A stretch of DNA of 64,000 nt from an uncultured Psychrosphaera sp. (GTDB lineage: Bacteria; Pseudomonadota; Gammaproteobacteria; Enterobacterales; Alteromonadaceae). The notes below the pieces were generated by a model, which was given only the letters and a program-made list of their open reading frames with translations, searched no databases and was not told where the DNA came from. Positions 59,382-64,000 of the stretch are shown piece by piece. Made by a program: the position numbers and the translations under genes. The stretch spans positions 1 to 64,000 of the forward strand of contig NZ_CANMSK010000016.1 of NCBI RefSeq assembly GCF_947500655.1, given 5' to 3'. Each line of letters opens with the position of its first letter. Position 1 is the stretch's first letter.

Positions 59382-60878
59382 ATGGCAAAAGAACTATTAC
59401 TAGTGGCAGAAGCGGTTTCAAACGAAAAAGCCGTACCACGTGAAAAAATATTTGAAGCGTTAGAGTTTGCTTTAGCAGCTGCAACAAAAAAGAAAAGTCC
59501 AATTGATATCGAAGTTAGAGTTCATATTGACCAAGAAACGGGTGAATATGATACTTTTCGTCGTTGGTTAGTTGTACCTGATGATCATCAAATGGAAAAC
59601 CCTGTAGCTGAAATGAGTATTTCTGCTGCACAGTATGATGAACCAGAACTTCAATTAGGTGACTATGTTGAAGAGCAAATTGATTCAATTAAATTTGACC
59701 GTATTACTACGCAAATGGCTAAACAAGTTATAGTGCAAAAAGTACGTGAAGCGGAACGTGGTCAGATTGCTGATGCTTATCGTGGTTTAGTTGGTGAATT
59801 AATTACAGGTATCGTTAAAAAAGTAAATCGTGACAATGTTACATTAGACCTTGGTAACAATGCTGAAGCGGTTTTATATCGTGAAGATATGATCCAACGT
59901 GAAACGTTCCGTCCAGGCGATAGAGTTCGTGCATATTTATATGCAGTAAGACCAGAAGTTCGTGGGCCTCAATTGTTTGTTAGCCGTACTAAACCTGAAA
60001 TGCTGATTGAATTATTCCGCATTGAAGTGCCAGAGATTGGCGAAGAAATGTTAGATATCGTTGCTGCTGCTCGCGATCCTGGCTCTCGTGCCAAAATCGC
60101 AGTAAAATCAAACGACCGTCGTATCGACCCAGTTGGTGCGTGTGTTGGTATGCGTGGCGCTCGAGTTCAAGCTGTTTCTGGTGAACTTAATGGCGAACGT
60201 GTAGATATCGTATTGTTTGACGGTAATGACGCTCAGTTTGTTATTAATGCAATGGCGCCTGCGGAAGTTGCATCAATTATTGTTGATGAAGATCGCAAGT
60301 CAATGGATATAGCAGTTGCTGCCGATAACTTGGCAATGGCAATTGGCCGTAGTGGTCAAAATGTACGTTTAGCAAGTCAGTTAACTGGCTGGGACTTAAA
60401 CGTGATGACTGAAGCTGATATGGCTGAAAAACATCAAGCAGAAAACAGCAAAACAATTGAAGTGTTCATGAAAGGCCTAGAGCTTGATGAAGACTTTGCC
60501 ACTATGTTAGTGGACGAAGGATTCTCTTCATTAGAAGAAATTGCTTATGTACCAGTAGCTGAACTATTAGAAATTGATGGTTTGGACGAAGAAATAATTG
60601 AAGAATTACGAACTCGTGCAAAAGCAGTGTTAACGACTCAAGCGTTAGCAAATGAAGAATCATTAGAAAATTCAGAGCCTACTGAAGAGCTATTAAATCT
60701 AGAAGGCGTTGACCGTCATTTAGCGTTTGTATTAGCTAGCAGAGGTGTGACAAATTTAGAAGAATTAGCTGAGCAAGGCACTGACGATTTAGCAGATATT
60801 GAAGAACTAGGCGCAACAAAAGCCGGTGAATTAATTATGGCTGCTCGTAATATTGTTTGGTTTAGTGACGAAGCTTAA
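59382..60878 (+). CDS. nusA: transcription termination/antitermination factor NusA
   Basis: Encodes 498 residues: N-terminal RNA polymerase-binding domain (1-130), S1 (about 135-200; [28 protein letters not shown]), KH1 and KH2 (about 205-345; [44 protein letters not shown]) and two acidic AR repeats at the C-terminus (about 365-425 and 440-495), the long form of gammaproteobacteria. It controls pausing, termination and antitermination. GGAG precedes the ATG. Confidence 0.97.
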   Translation: MAKELLLVAEAVSNEKAVPREKIFEALEFALAAATKKKSPIDIEVRVHIDQETGEYDTFRRWLVVPDDHQMENPVAEMSISAAQYDEPELQLGDYVEEQIDSIKFDRITTQMAKQVIVQKVREAERGQIADAYRGLVGELITGIVKKVNRDNVTLDLGNNAEAVLYREDMIQRETFRPGDRVRAYLYAVRPEVRGPQLFVSRTKPEMLIELFRIEVPEIGEEMLDIVAAARDPGSRAKIAVKSNDRRIDPVGACVGMRGARVQAVSGELNGERVDIVLFDGNDAQFVINAMAPAEVASIIVDEDRKSMDIAVAADNLAMAIGRSGQNVRLASQLTGWDLNVMTEADMAEKHQAENSKTIEVFMKGLELDEDFATMLVDEGFSSLEEIAYVPVAELLEIDGLDEEIIEELRTRAKAVLTTQALANEESLENSEPTEELLNLEGVDRHLAFVLASRGVTNLEELAEQGTDDLADIEELGATKAGELIMAARNIVWFSDEA

Positions 60879-60904
60879 AGCTCAATGTGGAGGTAGTAAA
60901 GAAT

Positions 60905-63541
60905 ATGACAGAAGTGAGTTTAGACAAACTAGCACAAGATGTAGGTACTCCGATTGAGAAATTAGTTTCTCAGTTTGCAGACGCCGGAATCACTAAGAAA
61001 ATTGGTGATATGGTTAATGAAAACGAAAAGAAACAGCTTTTGGAACATCTGAGCAAAGCCCATGGCGGCGAGAGCTCTGAACCAAAGAAAATGACCTTGC
61101 AACGTAAAACAAAATCGACGTTAAGTGTTAACAGTGGTTCAGGTAAATCAAAAGACGTTCAAGTTGAAGTTCGCAAAAAACGCACATTTGTGAAACGCAG
61201 TGATGCTGAGTTAGCTGAAATGGCGGCAGCAGAAGAAAAAGCGAAACTTGAAGCAGAAGCAGAAGCTAAAAAAGCAGCAGAAGAACGTGCTAAACGTGAA
61301 GCAGAAGCTAAAGCTAAAAAAGAAGAAGCAGCAGCAGCAAAAAAAGCTGTTGATGCTAAGCGTAAAGCTGATAATGCAACTAAAGCGTCACCTAAAAAAG
61401 CGAAAAAACCTGGTGAAACAGATGAAGAGCAAAAGCTTCGTTTAGCTGTTGAACAAGAAGCGCTTAAGAAAGCTGAAGAAGAAGCTGAACGTTTAGGTGA
61501 AGAAGCTAAAGCGATGGCTGTAGCCAACGAAAAAGCTTGGGCTGAAGAAGAAGAGAAACGTAAATACAAATTAGAGCATGAAAATGAAGATGATCTTCAT
61601 GTTCACACTTCTGTTTACGCTCAGTTAGCGGAAGATGACCAAGATAAACGCGAAGAAAAAAATCGTCGTAAAGGTAAGAAATCTGGTAAAGCTACCGCTG
61701 ATGAACTTGCTCAGTTAACAGGTCGTCGTCGTAAGAACAAACCTCAAAACCAACATGCATTCCAAAAACCAACGGCTCGAGTAGAGCAAGTTGTTAGCAT
61801 AGGTGAAACTATCTCTGTATCTGAATTGGCATCTCGTATGTCTATCAAAGGTACTGAAGTAGTTAAAACTATGATGAAAATGGGTGAAATGGTTACGATT
61901 AATCAAGTTCTAGACCAAGAGACAGCTGTTTTAGTTGTTGAAGAGTTAGGTCATAAATATGTTTTAACTAAATCAAATGAACTTGAAGTAAAAGTATTAG
62001 CAGAGCGTGACTCAGGTCAAGGCGATGCAGTTCCACGTGCTCCAGTTGTTACGGTAATGGGTCACGTTGACCATGGTAAAACATCGCTTCTAGATTATAT
62101 CCGTAAAGCAAATATTGCTGACGGTGAAGCAGGTGGTATTACTCAGCACATAGGTGCTTACCATGTAGAAACTGAAAACGGTATGATCACTTTCCTAGAT
62201 ACTCCTGGTCACGCGGCGTTTACGTCAATGCGTGCTCGTGGTGCTAAATCTACGGATATCGTTGTATTAGCAGTTGCTGCAGATGATGGTGTTATGCCAC
62301 AAACTAAAGAAGCGGTACAGCATGCTAAAGCAGCAGGCGTACCTCTAATAGTTGCAGTTAACAAAATGGATAAAGAGGGTGCTGATCCGGATCGTGTTAA
62401 AAACGAATTGGCTCAACTAGATGTTATCCCTGAAGATTGGGGCGGCGAAACTCAGTTTATTCATGTATCAGCTAAAACTGGCGAAGGCATTCCAGACTTA
62501 TTGGAAGCAATTAACCTAACAGCAGAAGTTCTAGAATTAACAGCAGTCGATCACGGTGCAGCACATGGTGTTGTAATCGAATCTCGTCTTGATAAAGGTC
62601 GTGGTCCGGTAGCGACTGTCCTTGTTCAAGAAGGTGAGTTGAAGAAAGGCGATATCGTATTATGTGGCTTTGAATATGGTCGCGTAAAAGCAATGAAAGA
62701 TGAAAATGGTAAAGAAATATTATCAGCTGGACCTTCAATTCCAGTAGAAATCTTAGGTCTTTCTGGCGTTCCTGCGGCAGGTGATGAAGCGACAGTTGTA
62801 CGTGATGAACGTAAAGCTCGTGAAGTTGCTAACTCACGTCAAGGTAAATTCCGTGAAGTTAAACTTGCTCGTCAACAAAAAGCGAAACTTGAAAACATGT
62901 TTGCTAACATGGAAGAAGGTGATGTTTCTGAACTTAATATCGTTCTTAAAACAGACGTACAAGGTTCATTAGAAGCGATTACTGATGCGCTAGTTGGTCT
63001 TTCGACTGACGAAGTTAAAGTAATTATTGTTGGTAGTGGTGTTGGTGGCTTAACTGAAACCGACGCATCATTAGCTCAAGCATCTAATGCAATAGTTGTT
63101 GGTTTCAACGTTCGTGCCGATGCATCAGCACGTCGTTTAATAGAACAAGAAGATATTGACTTACGTTACTACAGTGTTATCTATTCTGTTATTGATGAAG
63201 TTAAACAAGCAATGTCTGGTCTATTAGCTCCTGAGTTTAGACAAGAAATTATTGGTCTTGCTGAAGTTCGTGATGTATTCAAATCGCCTAAGATTGGTGC
63301 AATTGCTGGTTGTATGGTTACCGAAGGTACCATTAAACGTAGCGCTCCAATCCGTGTATTACGTGATAACGTTGTTATCTACGAAGGTGAACTAGAGTCG
63401 TTACGTCGCTTTAAAGACGATGTTCAAGACGTTAGAAACGGTATGGAATGTGGTATCGGCGTTAAGAACTATAATGACGTTAAAGTTGGTGACCAAATTG
63501 AAGTATTTGAAGTAGTAGAAGTTAAACGTACTATTTCTTAA
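60905..63541 (+). CDS. infB: translation initiation factor IF-2
   Basis: Encodes 878 residues. The N-terminal part has an IF2_N domain ([21 protein letters not shown]), then a very long Ala/Lys/Glu-rich segment (about 80-240, low complexity), a second IF2_N domain (about 305-350, [22 protein letters not shown]), the G domain (GHVDHGKTS near 385, [12 protein letters not shown]) and the C-terminal domains ending [11 protein letters not shown]. The ATG at 60905 is used rather than a GTG six codons earlier; GGAGG lies 11 nt upstream. In some species internal starts give shorter IF2 forms; none was checked here. Confidence 0.97.
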   Translation: MTEVSLDKLAQDVGTPIEKLVSQFADAGITKKIGDMVNENEKKQLLEHLSKAHGGESSEPKKMTLQRKTKSTLSVNSGSGKSKDVQVEVRKKRTFVKRSDAELAEMAAAEEKAKLEAEAEAKKAAEERAKREAEAKAKKEEAAAAKKAVDAKRKADNATKASPKKAKKPGETDEEQKLRLAVEQEALKKAEEEAERLGEEAKAMAVANEKAWAEEEEKRKYKLEHENEDDLHVHTSVYAQLAEDDQDKREEKNRRKGKKSGKATADELAQLTGRRRKNKPQNQHAFQKPTARVEQVVSIGETISVSELASRMSIKGTEVVKTMMKMGEMVTINQVLDQETAVLVVEELGHKYVLTKSNELEVKVLAERDSGQGDAVPRAPVVTVMGHVDHGKTSLLDYIRKANIADGEAGGITQHIGAYHVETENGMITFLDTPGHAAFTSMRARGAKSTDIVVLAVAADDGVMPQTKEAVQHAKAAGVPLIVAVNKMDKEGADPDRVKNELAQLDVIPEDWGGETQFIHVSAKTGEGIPDLLEAINLTAEVLELTAVDHGAAHGVVIESRLDKGRGPVATVLVQEGELKKGDIVLCGFEYGRVKAMKDENGKEILSAGPSIPVEILGLSGVPAAGDEATVVRDERKAREVANSRQGKFREVKLARQQKAKLENMFANMEEGDVSELNIVLKTDVQGSLEAITDALVGLSTDEVKVIIVGSGVGGLTETDASLAQASNAIVVGFNVRADASARRLIEQEDIDLRYYSVIYSVIDEVKQAMSGLLAPEFRQEIIGLAEVRDVFKSPKIGAIAGCMVTEGTIKRSAPIRVLRDNVVIYEGELESLRRFKDDVQDVRNGMECGIGVKNYNDVKVGDQIEVFEVVEVKRTIS

Positions 63542-63560
63542 ACAGCAATTAGCTAGTGAA

Positions 63561-63588
63561 AAAGGGGAGCGATTGCTCCCTTTTTTAG
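63561..63588 (+). terminator. terminator/attenuator between infB and rbfA
   Basis: GGGAGC (63565-63570) / GCTCCC (63575-63580), 4-nt loop, then six T. It is inside the operon, so it probably reduces rather than stops read-through to rbfA. Confidence 0.75.
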
Positions 63589-63669
63589 CTTTATAACTCG
63601 TGTTTGACTAAGTCCGCAGGCTAAATGCCGTTGGCCTTGGTGAAACCACAAATTGATTAGGAGAGAAAA

Positions 63670-64000
63670 GTGCAAAAAAACTTTTCTAGAACAGATAGAG
63701 TTGCTCAACAAGTACAGCAAGAAATTGCGATGCTTTTACAACGTGACTTTAAAGATCCTCGTGTAGGTTGGGTTACTGTATCTTCAGTAGAAGTAACTCG
63801 TGATCTTGCTTACGTAACTGTGTTTGTAACATTGTTAGGTCAGGAAGAGGAAGAGGAAAAAATTAAACAAACTATTGAGATTTTAAATAAAGCTCAAGGT
63901 TTTTTCCGTTCAGAAATTGGCAAACGCATGCGTTTAAGAATTGTTCCTGAAATTAAGTTTGCCTACGACGACAGCTTAGTAACAGGTATTACAATGGCTC
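63670..64000 (+). CDS. rbfA: ribosome-binding factor A (partial, cut by window end)
   Basis: The first 110 codons. GTG start with AGGAG 6 nt upstream. It reads NFSRTDRVAQQVQQEIAMLL, FKDPRVGWVTVSSVEVTRDL, YVTVFVTLLG, then GFFRSEIGKRMRLRIVPEIKF and YDDSLVTGI, all typical of RbfA, a cold-shock 30S maturation factor. An acidic loop (EEEEEK) is present. The gene continues past position 64000. Confidence 0.95.
   Translation, partial: MQKNFSRTDRVAQQVQQEIAMLLQRDFKDPRVGWVTVSSVEVTRDLAYVTVFVTLLGQEEEEEKIKQTIEILNKAQGFFRSEIGKRMRLRIVPEIKFAYDDSLVTGITMA

Noticed and set aside
61260..61500. Possible tandem DNA repeat in infB
   Set aside because: The repetitive codons reflect the low-complexity helix typical of long IF-2 N-termini, not a separate repeat element.
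61159..61569. Long minus-strand frame within infB
   Set aside because: An artefact of the Ala/Lys/Glu-rich repeat of IF-2 read backwards as Ser/Ala/Leu-rich sequence.

Overview
The window reads as chromosomal DNA of a marine gammaproteobacterium of the Alteromonadales, most like Colwelliaceae (Colwellia, Thalassotalea and relatives). The base is visibly AT-rich. The conserved block initiator-tRNA(Met) - rimP - nusA - infB - rbfA closes the window, ppiB and lpxH are neighbours as in enterobacteria, and there are FadM, AvtA, TrhP, a CIO-type cytochrome bd and two TonB-dependent receptors. The family assignment is inference; no rRNA or other decisive marker is present.

Layout. Positions 1-4500 are an accessory islet: small orphan genes, a two-gene micro-operon on the minus strand (a 58-residue SMP-like protein and a 43-residue acidic protein with a doubled NPNND motif), a toxin-antitoxin pair whose toxin has lost its 5' half exactly at a dispersed repeat, a tandemly duplicated ~118-bp unit, and short CTCG-rich tracts. 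Positions 4500-9000 hold small enzyme and membrane genes around two regulators (Crp/Fnr-like and TetR-like), each next to a perfect palindrome. Positions 9264-13751 are a MacB-type ABC exporter (adaptor, ATPase, FtsX permease) divergent from the TetR gene. Then come a secreted lipoprotein, a Kelch protein and TrmO. Positions 17509-22260 are a Gld-like ABC operon (ATPase, permease, GldG-like, DUF4340). Positions 22780-31152 hold a PilZ-like protein, a FrnE-like DsbA, a TonB receptor, an M49-like peptidase, lpxH, ppiB and an SDR.

Positions 31368-41688 hold the RbgA/YlqF GTPase, FadM thioesterase, an unrecognised overlapping two-gene membrane system (33418-34957), avtA, the tRNA hydroxylation pair trhP-yfhL behind a well-formed FNR-type promoter, and a MocR regulator divergent from GNAT and PaiB-like genes. 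Positions 41900-50951 hold a PhoX-like protein, a GbsR/MarR regulator heading cydAB with a 14-bp-arm palindrome and a perfect FNR box, a second TonB receptor and a DHH phosphoesterase. Positions 51093-55030 are a beta-oxidation module: acyl-CoA dehydrogenase divergent from etfBA, with FadR-like, FNR-like and PsrA-like sites between them. The end is an SMP-30-like protein, a FecR-domain protein, a cysteine synthase homologue and the translation/transcription operon, with rbfA cut by the window edge.

Most of the window is ordinary core genome. The points most worth a second look are the SMP/NPNN micro-operon, the decapitated toxin at a repeat boundary, the FNR-type promoters of trhP-yfhL and gbsR-cydAB, and the unrecognised overlapping pair at 33418-34957.
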